Source: Rhodoblastus sp. 17X3 (lineage in GTDB: Bacteria > Pseudomonadota > Alphaproteobacteria > Rhizobiales > Beijerinckiaceae). From it: DNA of 64,000 nucleotides. Below are positions 46,951 through 56,125 of the stretch, piece by piece. The notes below the pieces were generated by a model, which searched no databases, was not told where the DNA came from, and saw only the letters and a list, made by a program, of their open reading frames with translations. Position 1 is the stretch's first letter. Each line of letters opens with the position of its first letter. The translations under genes were made by a program, and so were the position numbers. The DNA lies in NCBI RefSeq assembly GCF_030056575.1, contig NZ_JASHHX010000015.1, positions 1-64,000 on the forward strand. The letters run 5' to 3'.

Positions 46951-48738
46951 TCAGAACAGGTCGGCCGGCAGGCTCATCACATTGGCGGCGCCGCTGGTGA
47001 TGCGGGCGAGGCGCAGGGCCGTCTCCGGCAGGATGCGCTGGACATAGAACGCCGCGCAAGCCTTCTTCGCATTCATGAAATCGGCCCGGCCGGGGTCGGC
47101 GTCGGCATGGGCGGCCTGCGCCATCTGCGCCCACATGTAGCCGAACATCACCAGACCCATCAGATGCATGTAATCGGTCGCGGCGGCGCCGGCGTTGTCG
47201 GGCGCGGCCATGGCGTTCTGCATCAGCCAGAGCGTCGCCTGCTGCAAATGGCCGAGGCTGGCGCTCAGGGGGGCGAGCAAGGGCTTGAGGTTTTCATCCG
47301 TGTCATGCGCCTTGGCGTAGGCGCCGATCTCGCCGAGCAGGGCCATGATCGCGCGGCCGCCATTGGCCGGCAGCTTGCGGCCGACGAGATCGAGCGCCTG
47401 GATGCCATTGGCGCCTTCGTAGATCATGGCGATGCGGGCGTCGCGGACGAACTGCTCCATGCCCCATTCGACGATATAGCCATGGCCGCCAAACACCTGC
47501 TGGGCCTTGACGCAATTGTCGAAGCCGCGGTCGGTCAGCACGCCCTTGATCACCGGGGTGAGCAAAGCGAGCATGTCGGAAGCCTTTTCCCGCGCCTTGG
47601 CGTCCGGACTGCGATGGGCGATGTCGCTCTGCAACGCGGCCCAATAGGCGAGCGCGCGGCCGGCTTCGTTGAAGGCGCGGATTTCCAGAAGGGTGCGGCG
47701 GATGTCGGGATGAACCATCAACGGATCGGCGGGCTTTTCAGGATTTTTTGCGCCGGTGAGGGCCCGGCCCTGCAGGCGGTCGCGGGCGTAGGCGAGGGCG
47801 TTCTGATAGGCGACTTCCGATTGCGCCTGACCTTGCAGGCCGACCATCAGGCGCGCCTCGTTCATCATCACGAACATGGCGTTGAGGCCGCGATTCTCCT
47901 CGCCGACCAGCCAGCCGACCGCGCCGTCATAATTCATCACGCAGGTCGAATTGGCGTGGATGCCCATCTTGTGCTCGATCGAGCCGCAGGAAACGGCGTT
48001 TTTCGCGCCGGGATTTCCGTCGGCGTCGGGCAGGAATTTCGGCACGACGAAGAGCGAGATGCCCTTCACGCCGGCGGGGGCGCCCTCGATGCGGGCGAGC
48101 ACCAGATGGACGATGTTTTCGGCAAGGTCGTGCTCGCCGGCGGAAATGAAGATTTTCTGGCCAGTGAGGGCGAAGCTGCCGTCCTCGCGCCGCGCCGCCT
48201 TGGTCTTGAGCAGGCCGAGATCCGTGCCGCAATGCGGCTCGGTCAGATTCATGGTGCCGGTCCAGCGGCCTTCGAGCATTTTCGGAGCGTAAAGCTGCTT
48301 CTGCTCTTCCGAGCCATGGGTCAGAAGGGCGGCGACGGCGCCCGCGGTCAGGCCGGGATACATCGAGAAAGCCATGTTGGCGGCGATGAAATATTCGCCG
48401 ACCGCCGCAGAGAGCGCATAGGGCAGGCCCTGGCCGCCATATTCGGGATCAAAGGCGAGGCCGATCCAGCCGCCGCCGGCATAGGCGTCGAAAGCCGCCT
48501 TGAAGCCCTTGGGCGCCGTCACGGAGCCGTCGTCGTTGCGGCGGCAGCCTTCCTGGTCGCCGGACAGGTTGAGCGGCTGCAATTGCTCTTCGGCGAGCTT
48601 GGCGGCTTCTTCCAGCACCGCCGCGACAATGTCGGGCGAGGACTCTGCAAATCCGGCGAGGTTGCCGTGTTCGTGCATGCGGAACACGTCGTTGAGCAGG
48701 AAAAGCGAATCGGCGACGGGAGCCTTGAAGCTCGGCAT
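46951..48738 (-). CDS. Acyl-CoA dehydrogenase (long, DmdC/FadE-like form)
   Basis: A 595-residue flavoprotein. The ATG at 48738 follows GGGAGAAC; a longer frame has no support. The core has E-Y-G-G-Q-G-L-P, L-T-E-P-H-C-G-T-D-L-G (FAD/substrate loop), V-H-P-D-I-R-R and the C-terminal Y-E-G-A-N-G-I-Q-A-L-D-L segment carrying the likely catalytic Glu. A further C-terminal helical extension of about 120 residues is typical of this longer group, which includes 3-methylmercaptopropionyl-CoA dehydrogenases as well as medium/long-chain enzymes. As the first gene behind merR it probably feeds the thiolase and FadJ-like enzymes; chain-length preference is unknown. Confidence 0.9.
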   Translation of the reverse strand: MPSFKAPVADSLFLLNDVFRMHEHGNLAGFAESSPDIVAAVLEEAAKLAEEQLQPLNLSGDQEGCRRNDDGSVTAPKGFKAAFDAYAGGGWIGLAFDPEYGGQGLPYALSAAVGEYFIAANMAFSMYPGLTAGAVAALLTHGSEEQKQLYAPKMLEGRWTGTMNLTEPHCGTDLGLLKTKAARREDGSFALTGQKIFISAGEHDLAENIVHLVLARIEGAPAGVKGISLFVVPKFLPDADGNPGAKNAVSCGSIEHKMGIHANSTCVMNYDGAVGWLVGEENRGLNAMFVMMNEARLMVGLQGQAQSEVAYQNALAYARDRLQGRALTGAKNPEKPADPLMVHPDIRRTLLEIRAFNEAGRALAYWAALQSDIAHRSPDAKAREKASDMLALLTPVIKGVLTDRGFDNCVKAQQVFGGHGYIVEWGMEQFVRDARIAMIYEGANGIQALDLVGRKLPANGGRAIMALLGEIGAYAKAHDTDENLKPLLAPLSASLGHLQQATLWLMQNAMAAPDNAGAAATDYMHLMGLVMFGYMWAQMAQAAHADADPGRADFMNAKKACAAFYVQRILPETALRLARITSGAANVMSLPADLF

Positions 48739-48787
48739 GGCGTTCTCCCAGGAAAAAATGGTGGCGCGACTTGATTGCCGCATCCAT

Positions 48788-48805
48788 TAGTTCACATATA
48801 AACTA
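48788..48805. promoter_or_regulatory. Inverted repeat upstream of the acyl-CoA dehydrogenase gene
   Basis: TAGTT at 48788-48792 and AACTA at 48801-48805 form a small dyad with an 8-base AT-rich centre, 50 bases upstream of the start codon. The minus strand reads TAATAGTT here, an octamer that also occurs upstream of the neighbouring merR gene at 49458-49465. It is a candidate MerR operator/promoter. Confidence 0.35.
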
Positions 48806-48908
48806 TTATGCAGGACGAGGCAAGAGGGCGCGACGCTTTTTCGCCCGGGCGCGCCGGAAGCGTCTTGCGGCCAACCAATCCGGGCCGCGCGATCTTGCCA
48901 GAATAGCC

Positions 48909-48935
48909 AAAAAAAAGGCCCGCGCGCGGCGGGCC
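48909..48935 (-). terminator. Rho-independent terminator of the merR gene
   Basis: On the minus strand the stem GGCCCGC/GCGGGCC (48917-48923 with 48929-48935) around CGCGC is followed by eight T. It separates merR from the downstream acyl-CoA dehydrogenase gene, so that operon needs its own promoter. Confidence 0.75.
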
Positions 48936-48999
48936 GAGACGATTTTTTGAACTATTCGGCTGGCGCCGAAAATGGCGGCCGCCCGTGAAGGCGGGGCGC

Positions 49000-49416
49000 T
49001 CAGCTCGCGGCGCCGGTCAGGCGCTGATGCGTGGCGCGCAATTCGCAGATCGCCTGTTCGAGGTCCGCGCGGCGCTCTTCCAGATGGCGCAGTTGCGAGA
49101 TCACCATTTTCTCGTCCAGGGCGAATTCGTCCGCCTTGGGCCGGCCTGGCTCGGCGTCCAGCAGATCGGAGATTTCCGTGAGGGTGAAGCCGAGATGCTT
49201 GCCCTTCAGGATCATCTGAAGGCGGTCCTTCTGGGTGGAATCATAGAAGCGGGCCGCGCCCCTGCGGACCGGAGCCAGCAGACCGCGCTGTTCATAGAAG
49301 CGCAAGGCGCGCAGCGTGACGCCATATATCCGCGAAAGCTCGCCAATGGTGAACAATTCGGCTGTAGCGGCTTTGGGTTGCGGGAGTGTTTGCTGGCGTT
49401 GGGCGGAGGCGTTCAT
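49000..49416 (-). CDS. MerR-family transcriptional regulator
   Basis: A 138-residue regulator. The N-terminal winged helix begins F-T-I-G-E-L-S-R-I-Y-G-V-T-L-R-A-L-R-F-Y-E-Q-R-G-L-L (residues 22-46), and a dimerisation coiled coil (about 95-130) follows. No Cys-containing metal loop is present, so it is not of the mercury/copper type. MerR proteins without metal sites control amino-acid or fatty-acid catabolism in several proteobacteria (LiuR is an example), which fits its place upstream of the beta-oxidation genes. The ribosome binding site AGGACTCTCCC is visible. A 9-bp-periodic GTAAY array and a shared octamer lie in its promoter region. The effector is unknown. Confidence 0.88.
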   Translation of the reverse strand: MNASAQRQQTLPQPKAATAELFTIGELSRIYGVTLRALRFYEQRGLLAPVRRGAARFYDSTQKDRLQMILKGKHLGFTLTEISDLLDAEPGRPKADEFALDEKMVISQLRHLEERRADLEQAICELRATHQRLTGAAS

Positions 49417-49447
49417 GGGAGAGTCCTGAAATAGCGCGAATCACGAC

Positions 49448-49479
49448 GTAACACACGTAATAGTTGTAACCTTGGTAAT
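49448..49479. repeat. Four-copy GTAAY array with exact 9-bp period
   Basis: GTAAC (49448), GTAAT (49457), GTAAC (49466) and GTAAT (49475) are spaced exactly 9 bases apart, in the intergenic region between merR (minus) and the polar-protein gene (plus). Such regular iterons suggest a cooperative protein-binding site on one face of the helix, possibly the MerR autoregulatory operator. No matching published motif is known to me. Confidence 0.5.
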
Positions 49480-49539
49480 CTCAGGTTGCAATCGGGGTTG
49501 GCGGCCGCGCCGCGAGATTGTTTCAAAATTGGGCAGAAT

Positions 49540-49554
49540 TAACCGGTTGTTTAC
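49540..49554 (+). promoter_or_regulatory. Possible CtrA box
   Basis: TTAA, seven bases, then TTTA matches the alphaproteobacterial CtrA consensus TTAA-N7-TTAA with one mismatch, and another half site TTAA lies at 49569-49572. A GANTC site (CcrM methylation target) occurs near 49438. The downstream gene encodes a polar-localization type protein, the kind of gene CtrA commonly controls. Confidence 0.35.
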
Positions 49555-49671
49555 CGAGAGAAACGAAAGTTAACGCGAAGGCCGCCGCGCTTCGCCGCAT
49601 CCGATTCGCGCCTCGGCCGGGCCGACCGTCGCATGAAGCCGTTCATCCGGCGGATCAACCGGGACTTGAAG

Positions 49672-52600
49672 ATGAGCAAAGCGGTTCCCTGGAGCATCAA
49701 AGGCGTTGATTTCGACGTGCGGGAAGCCGCCAAGGAGGCCGCGCGCCGCGACGGGGTCACGCTGGGGGAATGGATGAACAGGGCGATCGCCGACCGCGCC
49801 GCCGAGATCGGCGTCAGCGCGCAGGAATTTGACGCCGACGAGCGACTGGAGGCGGTCGCCGCCCAGCTCGCCCGCCTGAGCCGCGAAGCCGAGGGCGATG
49901 CGCCGCCGCGCCGCCGCGCCGAACCCGCCCGTCGCCAAGATCGCGAACGGGTGGAGCGCGAACGGATGGAGCGCGAGCGCGCGGCCGTCGCGCGAAACGA
50001 AGAAACCGATTGGGACGACGACCTGCTGCGCGACCGCGCCGCGCGCCGCCGCGCTTCGACGGAACGCACGCCCCCGCGCCCGGCGCCGCGCGACTTTTTC
50101 GCCCGCACCGAGGCCGAAGACGTCCGCCCGTCGCGCTCTTCCGCCGCCGCCGCGCCCGCTCCGGACGATGAAGACGCCGAAGAATACAGCAGCGGCTCCC
50201 TGGCCCGGCCCGCGCGCGCGGGCGCTCCGTCGAAAGCCGACGACCGTCTGCACATGCGGCTCGACGAGCGGCTGGCCGAGATCGAGCGCAGGCTGAAGCG
50301 TGACGAGAAGCAGGAAATCAAGCCGCTGCACGGGATGATCGCCTCGGTTCAGGACCGGCTTGGAGAAATCGAGACGCGGCTGACGAAGAGGGACCGCTTC
50401 GCCGACGATCGCCCCCTGCGGGGGGCGCTTGAGCGGCTTGAGGGGCGGATCGAGGCCATGTCCCGCCGCAGCGAGGAAATGTCCCGCCGCAACGAGGAAA
50501 CCGCCGACGAGGCTCCGCTGCGCCAGCTCGACGCGCGGCTCGCCGCCATTCTGTCTCAGCTCGAAAGGGTCGAGGCCAGCCCGCCCAGCGCCGCGCGCGA
50601 GGAACAATTCTCCCGTCTGGAAAAGCGTTTCGACGCTCTGCTGACGCGCCTCGACCGTCCCGCGCCCGCTGTCGCCGCGCCGCCGCGCCGGGGTCTCGAT
50701 GACGCCGTCGCCGAAATCGCCGCGCGCCAGCGCGACCTCGATTCCGCCGTTTCGCGCGCGCCGCGCCCGCCGTCGCCGCAGCTCACCGCCATGCTCGACG
50801 AGCGTTTCGAAGCCCTCGCGCGCAAATTCGACCTCGCCGCCGCCAAGACCACGCCGCCTGTTCCGGCGGTGGCGGAGAAAGCGCGGATCGACCTGCTGCA
50901 GAATGGCATTCAGGCTTTGTCCGGCCGCATCGAGGACATGCGCAAGGATTTCACCGCCGCCGGCGCCCATTCGCGCGCCGCCCTGGAGACCTTGGCCCGC
51001 GATCTTTCGGGCCGCGTCGAAGCGGCGCTGGCCGCGCCCTCCGACGCCGGCGTCAAGGGCCTGGCGGAACTGCGCCGCGACATTTCCGTCCTGAGCCGCA
51101 GCCTCGGCGACGTCGCGCCGCGCGCCGCCGTCTCCGGTCTCGAAAACGCGATGCGCGACCTCGCCAACCGCGTGGACGCCACGCGCGAGGCGATGCTTCG
51201 CGCCGCGAGCGCCCGTCCCGAGCCGACCTCGTCCGCCGAACTCGAAGCGCTCGGCAAGCAGGTGGCGGCGATGGGCCGGACCCTCGCCGATCTCGCGCCG
51301 CGCAGCCAGGTCAGCTCCCTTGAGAGCGCCGTTCGCGCCCTTTCCGCGCGCATAGAACGCTCGCGCGACGAAGGCATGCGCGAGGTCGTGCTCGCCCCGA
51401 TCGAATCCCTCGCCAGCGATGTGCGGCGCGCGCTCGCAGAAGCCGGGGCCTCCGCCAATTTCGAGGGCGTCTCGCATCAATTGCAGGAGGTCGAGAGCAA
51501 GATCGAGCAATTGCGGCAGACCGGCGGCGCCGACCGCGCCGATTTCCTTCAGGTTTTCGACCAGTCCGAGCAGATCCGCGCCATGATCGCGCAGGCCATG
51601 GAGAAAATGGCCCCGATCGAGCGTCTGGAGCGTCAGGTCGCCGGTCTGGGCGAGCGGCTCGAAGACGTCGCGCGCCAGACCCGCGAAGCCAATGCGGCGC
51701 AAATCGCCTTACCCTGGGGCGAGATTGAATCGCGTCTGAACGATCTCGCCACGCGGATCGACCGCGCGGCTTTCGAACGCGCCCCGCAGCCCGCCGTCGA
51801 CGACGCGCGTTTCGACGACATCTCGCGGCGGCTTGAGGTGATGCACGAGGCGCTGGCCTCGCGCATCGACCGCGTGGCGCAGGATCGCGCGCCGGCGCCC
51901 ATCGCCGACGACGGGCGTTTCGACGATATTGCCCGCCGGCTTGACGTCGTCCACGAGGCGCTGGCCTCGCGGATCGACCGAGCGGCGCTCGATCATGCGC
52001 CCGCGCCGGGGATCATCGACGATTCACGTCTGGATGATTTTTCGCGGCGGCTCGATTTCGTCCATCACGCGCTGGCCTCGCGGATCGACGACGCCGAAGC
52101 CGAAACGCGCGCCCACGCGCCGGAACTGGAATCGCTGCTGCGGGCGCTGTCCGAAAAGCTCGACGCCGGGCCCGCGCCGATGATCGGCGCGGAGGCGCTC
52201 GAATCGGTCGAGCGCCGCATGGCCGAGATTTCCAAGCGGCTTGAACATGGCGACACCGAAGCCGACCGCCGGCTGCAGCGCGCCATCGAGCAGATCACCG
52301 AGCGGCTCGACCTCGCCCGCGATCCCGAGAGCGAGGATCGCAACGCCCGCGAAATCGCGGACCTGCGGGAAAAGACCGAATCCTCGGACCGACGCGCCCA
52401 GCAAACCCTTTCCGCGGTGCATGAGACGCTTGAAAAGGTCGTCGATCGTCTGGCGATGATCGAGGAAGACGTCATCGAGGCGCGCGGCGCCGCCGAAGCG
52501 GCCGCGCGGGCGCCCGCCACGCCGACGCAGGACGGACGGCCGCAACTGGACGTCCATGACAATGATTTCCTGATGGAGCCGGGCGCCGGGCGTCCGGGCG

Positions 52601-54039
52601 AGCGTCAGGTCCATTCCCGCGCCTTCGCCTTGCGCGAACGGGATAAAATGGAGCCAGAAGACGCGGTTCTAGGATTGGGCGCGCGCGCCGAGGCCGCCGA
52701 GCAGGCCGAGGCCAAGCCGACACAGAGCAATTACATCGACGTCGCCCGCCGCGCGCTCGCCGCGCGCGTCGCGGCCGAGGCGGCGGAAAAATTCGACGCC
52801 GACAAGCAGCAGCGTCCGGGCGCGCCCACTCCCGCTCCCGCTTCCGCTTCCGTCGCGGAGGAAGCCTCCGCCCGTTTCGTCCGTCCGCTGAAGGTCAGCG
52901 GCAAGGGCGGCAGCCGCCGGATGCCGGCGCTGCTGTTCACGGCGGTTTCGGTGCTGTCCATTGGCGCCTATCAGGCCTATCGGCTTTTTGACAATTCCAC
53001 GCCGCCGATGCAGGCCGTCCCCGAGCCGCACGTCGATAAGGTGCAGCCGGCTGCGCAGCCTCCGGCCCAGGCGCCTGCGCCCGCCGCTGACGCGTCGCCG
53101 GCCAAGCCTGCCGAATCCGCGGCGCCGCCCGCCACCGCCTTCCCGGCCGCGCCCGCGCCCGCCGCGCCCGGACCGCAGTCCTCGGCCGCGCCTGTCGCCA
53201 TGCCGACCGCGACGCTCAACTCCGCGCCCATCATGCCGAGTTCGGTTCTGGCGCCCAAGAGCGCCAAGGGTTCCGACATCGGCAAGAGCGCGGGCCTGCC
53301 GGATCCGCTCGCGACCGGCGCCATTGGCGCGCGTCCCAATAGCTTGTCGTCAATTCAGGCCGGCGCCCAGGCGGTGGCCATCAAGGACATGGCCGAAAAG
53401 GGCGACCCGGCCGCGCAATTCGATTACGGCGCCCGGCTTGCCGAGGGCCGCGGCGTCAATCAGGACAAGGGCGCCGCAGTCGGCTGGTTCGAAAGGGCGG
53501 CGGCCCAGGGTCTGCCGCAGGCGCAATATCGCCTGGGCGCGATTTATGAAAAGGGCGTGGGCGCGCCGCGCGACCCGGCCAAGGCCCGCGATTATTATGA
53601 AAAAGCCGCCAACCAGGGCAATGTCCGCGCGATGCACAATCTGGCCGTGATCCTGGCCGAAGGCGTGGATGGCAAGCCCGATTACGCCGCCGCCGCCAAC
53701 TGGTTCCGCCGCGCCGCAGAATATGGCGTGCGCGACAGCCAGTTCAATCTCGCCATTCTCTATGCGCGGGGCATGGGCGTGCCGCAAAACCTCGGACAGA
53801 GCTATCTCTGGTTCGCCGTCGCGGCCCAGCAGGGCGACGAGGACGCCGCCAGGAAGCGCGACGAGGTCGGCGCGCAGCTCGACGCCGCCGCTCTGGGCGC
53901 GGCGAAAAAGCAGGTCGCGGATTTCCACGCCAAGGCCCCGGCGCCGGCGGTCAACGAGCCGCCGTCCGCCACGGTCAGCCCGGGAGCGGCCGCCTCGGCC
54001 GTATCGGCCGCCGTCGGCAAGGCGCTCTCCAAGATCTGA
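49672..54039 (+). CDS. Giant coiled-coil/Sel1 polar localization protein (PodJ-like)
   Basis: A 1455-residue protein. The ATG at 49672 begins S-K-A-V-P-W-S-I-K-G-V-D-F-D-V-R-E-A-A and then G-V-T-L-G-E-W-M-N, a start typical of rhizobial PodJ-like proteins; an ATG 39 bases upstream is less likely. Residues about 50-1050 are Arg/Glu/Ala-rich coiled coil, including tandem 36-37-residue repeats (A-L-A-S-R-I-D cores at nt 51850, 51958, 52069). A single transmembrane helix (A-L-L-F-T-A-V-S-V-L-S-I-G-A-Y) lies near 1083-1100. A Pro/Ala-rich linker and four to five Sel1 repeats (about 1235-1430) would be periplasmic. The peptidoglycan-binding domain of Caulobacter PodJ is missing. Role: probably cell-pole organisation. 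Confidence 0.8.
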   Translation: MSKAVPWSIKGVDFDVREAAKEAARRDGVTLGEWMNRAIADRAAEIGVSAQEFDADERLEAVAAQLARLSREAEGDAPPRRRAEPARRQDRERVERERMERERAAVARNEETDWDDDLLRDRAARRRASTERTPPRPAPRDFFARTEAEDVRPSRSSAAAAPAPDDEDAEEYSSGSLARPARAGAPSKADDRLHMRLDERLAEIERRLKRDEKQEIKPLHGMIASVQDRLGEIETRLTKRDRFADDRPLRGALERLEGRIEAMSRRSEEMSRRNEETADEAPLRQLDARLAAILSQLERVEASPPSAAREEQFSRLEKRFDALLTRLDRPAPAVAAPPRRGLDDAVAEIAARQRDLDSAVSRAPRPPSPQLTAMLDERFEALARKFDLAAAKTTPPVPAVAEKARIDLLQNGIQALSGRIEDMRKDFTAAGAHSRAALETLARDLSGRVEAALAAPSDAGVKGLAELRRDISVLSRSLGDVAPRAAVSGLENAMRDLANRVDATREAMLRAASARPEPTSSAELEALGKQVAAMGRTLADLAPRSQVSSLESAVRALSARIERSRDEGMREVVLAPIESLASDVRRALAEAGASANFEGVSHQLQEVESKIEQLRQTGGADRADFLQVFDQSEQIRAMIAQAMEKMAPIERLERQVAGLGERLEDVARQTREANAAQIALPWGEIESRLNDLATRIDRAAFERAPQPAVDDARFDDISRRLEVMHEALASRIDRVAQDRAPAPIADDGRFDDIARRLDVVHEALASRIDRAALDHAPAPGIIDDSRLDDFSRRLDFVHHALASRIDDAEAETRAHAPELESLLRALSEKLDAGPAPMIGAEALESVERRMAEISKRLEHGDTEADRRLQRAIEQITERLDLARDPESEDRNAREIADLREKTESSDRRAQQTLSAVHETLEKVVDRLAMIEEDVIEARGAAEAAARAPATPTQDGRPQLDVHDNDFLMEPGAGRPGERQVHSRAFALRERDKMEPEDAVLGLGARAEAAEQAEAKPTQSNYIDVARRALAARVAAEAAEKFDADKQQRPGAPTPAPASASVAEEASARFVRPLKVSGKGGSRRMPALLFTAVSVLSIGAYQAYRLFDNSTPPMQAVPEPHVDKVQPAAQPPAQAPAPAADASPAKPAESAAPPATAFPAAPAPAAPGPQSSAAPVAMPTATLNSAPIMPSSVLAPKSAKGSDIGKSAGLPDPLATGAIGARPNSLSSIQAGAQAVAIKDMAEKGDPAAQFDYGARLAEGRGVNQDKGAAVGWFERAAAQGLPQAQYRLGAIYEKGVGAPRDPAKARDYYEKAANQGNVRAMHNLAVILAEGVDGKPDYAAAANWFRRAAEYGVRDSQFNLAILYARGMGVPQNLGQSYLWFAVAAQQGDEDAARKRDEVGAQLDAAALGAAKKQVADFHAKAPAPAVNEPPSATVSPGAAASAVSAAVGKALSKI

Positions 54040-54082
54040 CGGCGGTTCTCATTGATGAGAGCCGGTCAGGAGCATAAGGATC

Positions 54083-54100
54083 GGGCGGCGTCAGCCGCCC
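54083..54100. terminator. Small hairpin spanning the murA stop codon
   Basis: GGGCGGC at 54083-54089 pairs with GCCGCCC at 54094-54100 around a 4-base loop. The loop contains three bases of the murA stop codon (minus strand, 54091-54093). There is no U tract; it may protect the 3' end of the mRNA. Confidence 0.4.
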
Positions 54101-55386
54101 ACGGAAATGCGGGTGATGTCCGCGCCGCAGCGGCTCAGCTTGCGCTCCAGCGCCTCGAAGCCGCGATCCAGATGATAGACGCGCTGGATCATGCTCTCGC
54201 CCTCGGCGACCAGAGCCGCGATCACCAGCGACACCGAGGCGCGCAGGTCCGTCGCCATCACGGGCGCGCCTTTGAGCAGTGGCACGCCGTCAATGATCGC
54301 GCTGTCGCCTTCGAGCCGGATATGGGCGCCGAAGCGCGCCAGCTCCTGCACATGCATGAAGCGATTTTCGAAAATCTTCTCGGTGATGCGCGACGCGCCT
54401 TCCGCGCGGGTCATCAGCGCCATGAACTGCGCCTGAAGATCGGTCGGGAAGCCGGGGAAGGGGGCGGTTTCGACGTCGACCGGGCGGATTCCATTGCCAT
54501 TGCGCCAGACGCGTATGCCTTCGGGGCTGGACTCGACATGGGCGCCGGCCAGTTCAAGCGCGTCGAGCGCGGCCTGGAGATGTTCGGGTTGCGCGCCTTG
54601 AAGGAAGACGTCGCCGCCGGTCATCGCCGCCGCCATGGCGTAGGTGCCGGTCTCGATGCGGTCCGGCAGCACACGATGCTTGGCGCCATTGAGGCGCGCC
54701 ACGCCGTCGATCTCGATGGTCGAGGTCCCCGCGCCCCGGATTTTCGCGCCCATTTTCGTCAGCAGATCGGCGAGATCGCCGACTTCCGGCTCGCGCGCGG
54801 CATTGTGGATCACGGTCGTTCCGTGGGCCAGCGCGGCGGCCATCAGCGCGACATGGGTGCCGCCGACCGTGACTTTCGGGAAGTCGATCTCCCCGCCGCG
54901 CAGGCCCTTGGGCGCCTTGGCGACGACATAGCCGGCGTCGATCTCGATCGAGGCGCCGAGACGCTCCAGCGCCATGAGCAGCAGATCGACCGGGCGCGTG
55001 CCGATGGCGCAGCCGCCGGGCAGGGACACCCGCGCCTCGCCGCATCGCGCCAGCAGCGGCGCCACCACCCAGAAGCTCGCGCGCATGCGCGACACGAGAT
55101 CATAGGGCGCGGTGGTGTCGACGATCTCTCGCGCGGTCATATGAACGGTCTGGCCGGAATCCGGGTCCTCGCCCTGCCTGCGGCCGTCGATGGAATAATC
55201 CACGCCGTGATTGGAAAGGATGCGGACGAGCAGGCTGACGTCCGCGAGTCGCGGCAGGTTCTCCAGCGTGACCGTGCGATCCGTCAGCAGCGAGGCGATC
55301 ATCAGCGGCAGCGCCGCGTTCTTGGCTCCCGAAATCGGGATGATTCCGTTCAGCGTCTTGCCGCCGACAATGCGAATGCGATCCAT
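54091..55386 (-). CDS. murA: UDP-N-acetylglucosamine 1-carboxyvinyltransferase
   Basis: A 431-residue EPSP-synthase-fold enzyme for the first committed step of peptidoglycan synthesis, adding enolpyruvate to UDP-GlcNAc. The ATG at 55386 opens D-R-I-R-I-V-G-G. The active-site Lys is in S-G-A-K-N-A-A-L, and the catalytic, fosfomycin-sensitive Cys is retained in L-P-G-G-C-A-I-G. The K-x-x-K/R-rich C-terminal part and G-T-Y-A-M-A-A-A block are normal. The upstream small Lys/Arg-rich gene may be cotranscribed. Convergent with the polar-protein gene. Confidence 0.96.
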   Translation of the reverse strand: MDRIRIVGGKTLNGIIPISGAKNAALPLMIASLLTDRTVTLENLPRLADVSLLVRILSNHGVDYSIDGRRQGEDPDSGQTVHMTAREIVDTTAPYDLVSRMRASFWVVAPLLARCGEARVSLPGGCAIGTRPVDLLLMALERLGASIEIDAGYVVAKAPKGLRGGEIDFPKVTVGGTHVALMAAALAHGTTVIHNAAREPEVGDLADLLTKMGAKIRGAGTSTIEIDGVARLNGAKHRVLPDRIETGTYAMAAAMTGGDVFLQGAQPEHLQAALDALELAGAHVESSPEGIRVWRNGNGIRPVDVETAPFPGFPTDLQAQFMALMTRAEGASRITEKIFENRFMHVQELARFGAHIRLEGDSAIIDGVPLLKGAPVMATDLRASVSLVIAALVAEGESMIQRVYHLDRGFEALERKLSRCGADITRISVGG

Positions 55387-55504
55387 TACACCTCGCTCTG
55401 GCGCGGCGATAAGGCCGCGCAATGTTTGTCCAGCGCGAATCGCGCGTCTTCCGCGTCCACGCCTATGGCCGGAGATTGCGGCGGCGGCGCGGCGGCGGAC
55501 GGCG

Positions 55505-55693
55505 CTAGGCCTCCTGAGGCCCGGAATCCTCGCTCGTTTCGGCCCGGCGTCCGCGCACCTGCGCCTTGCGCCGTCGTAAATTCGCGCGCAAGGCGTCGGC
55601 GAGCCGCCGCTTCTCGGCCAGTTTCGCGGGCGAAAGAGCGGGCCGCGCCTCGGCGGGACCGTCAACCGGCGCGGGCTTTTCTTCCTGATCCAT
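55505..55693 (-). CDS. Small basic hypothetical protein upstream of murA
   Basis: A 62-residue protein starting at ATG 55693 behind AAGGGACGTTC, a good ribosome binding site. It contains a charged helix [20 protein letters not shown] and is otherwise low in complexity. Similar short Arg-rich proteins ending R[11 protein letters not shown] occur upstream of murA in other alphaproteobacteria to my recollection, but no function is known. It is 118 bases ahead of murA on the same strand. Confidence 0.6.
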   Translation of the reverse strand: MDQEEKPAPVDGPAEARPALSPAKLAEKRRLADALRANLRRRKAQVRGRRAETSEDSGPQEA

Positions 55694-55868
55694 GAACGTC
55701 CCTTGCATGCGGGCCGGTTCTAAGCGCGAATGACGCTGCGAACAAGCTTTCTCGACCGAATTGCGACAATTTGCGATTGCGCGCCGAAACTGCCGCTTGC
55801 CATGTCCGCAACGCTGTGGCAGAAACCGCGCGCCCCACCAGACGGTCTCGTCGGTTCCGGGGGCGTCA

Positions 55869-55943
<75 letters not shown>

Positions 55944-56125
55944 TCTAGACACCTGATATTATTGAAAATCCGGACGTTCACGCAGCGCGGTCCGGTCACG
56001 CGCGGCTCATCCGGAATCGCCCGGGGCGGGAGCCCTCGCCAAGCTTGCGTTTCGACGCTATGAAAAAGGCTCTCAGCATCAGCGAAACTTTGTTTGCGCC
56101 GTGCTTTCAATGGGAGGGTCCGTCT

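Noticed and set aside
49570-51702. A 710-codon minus-strand frame
   Set aside because: Opposite the PodJ-like coiled-coil gene and Arg/Gly-rich as expected for a shadow of such a sequence.
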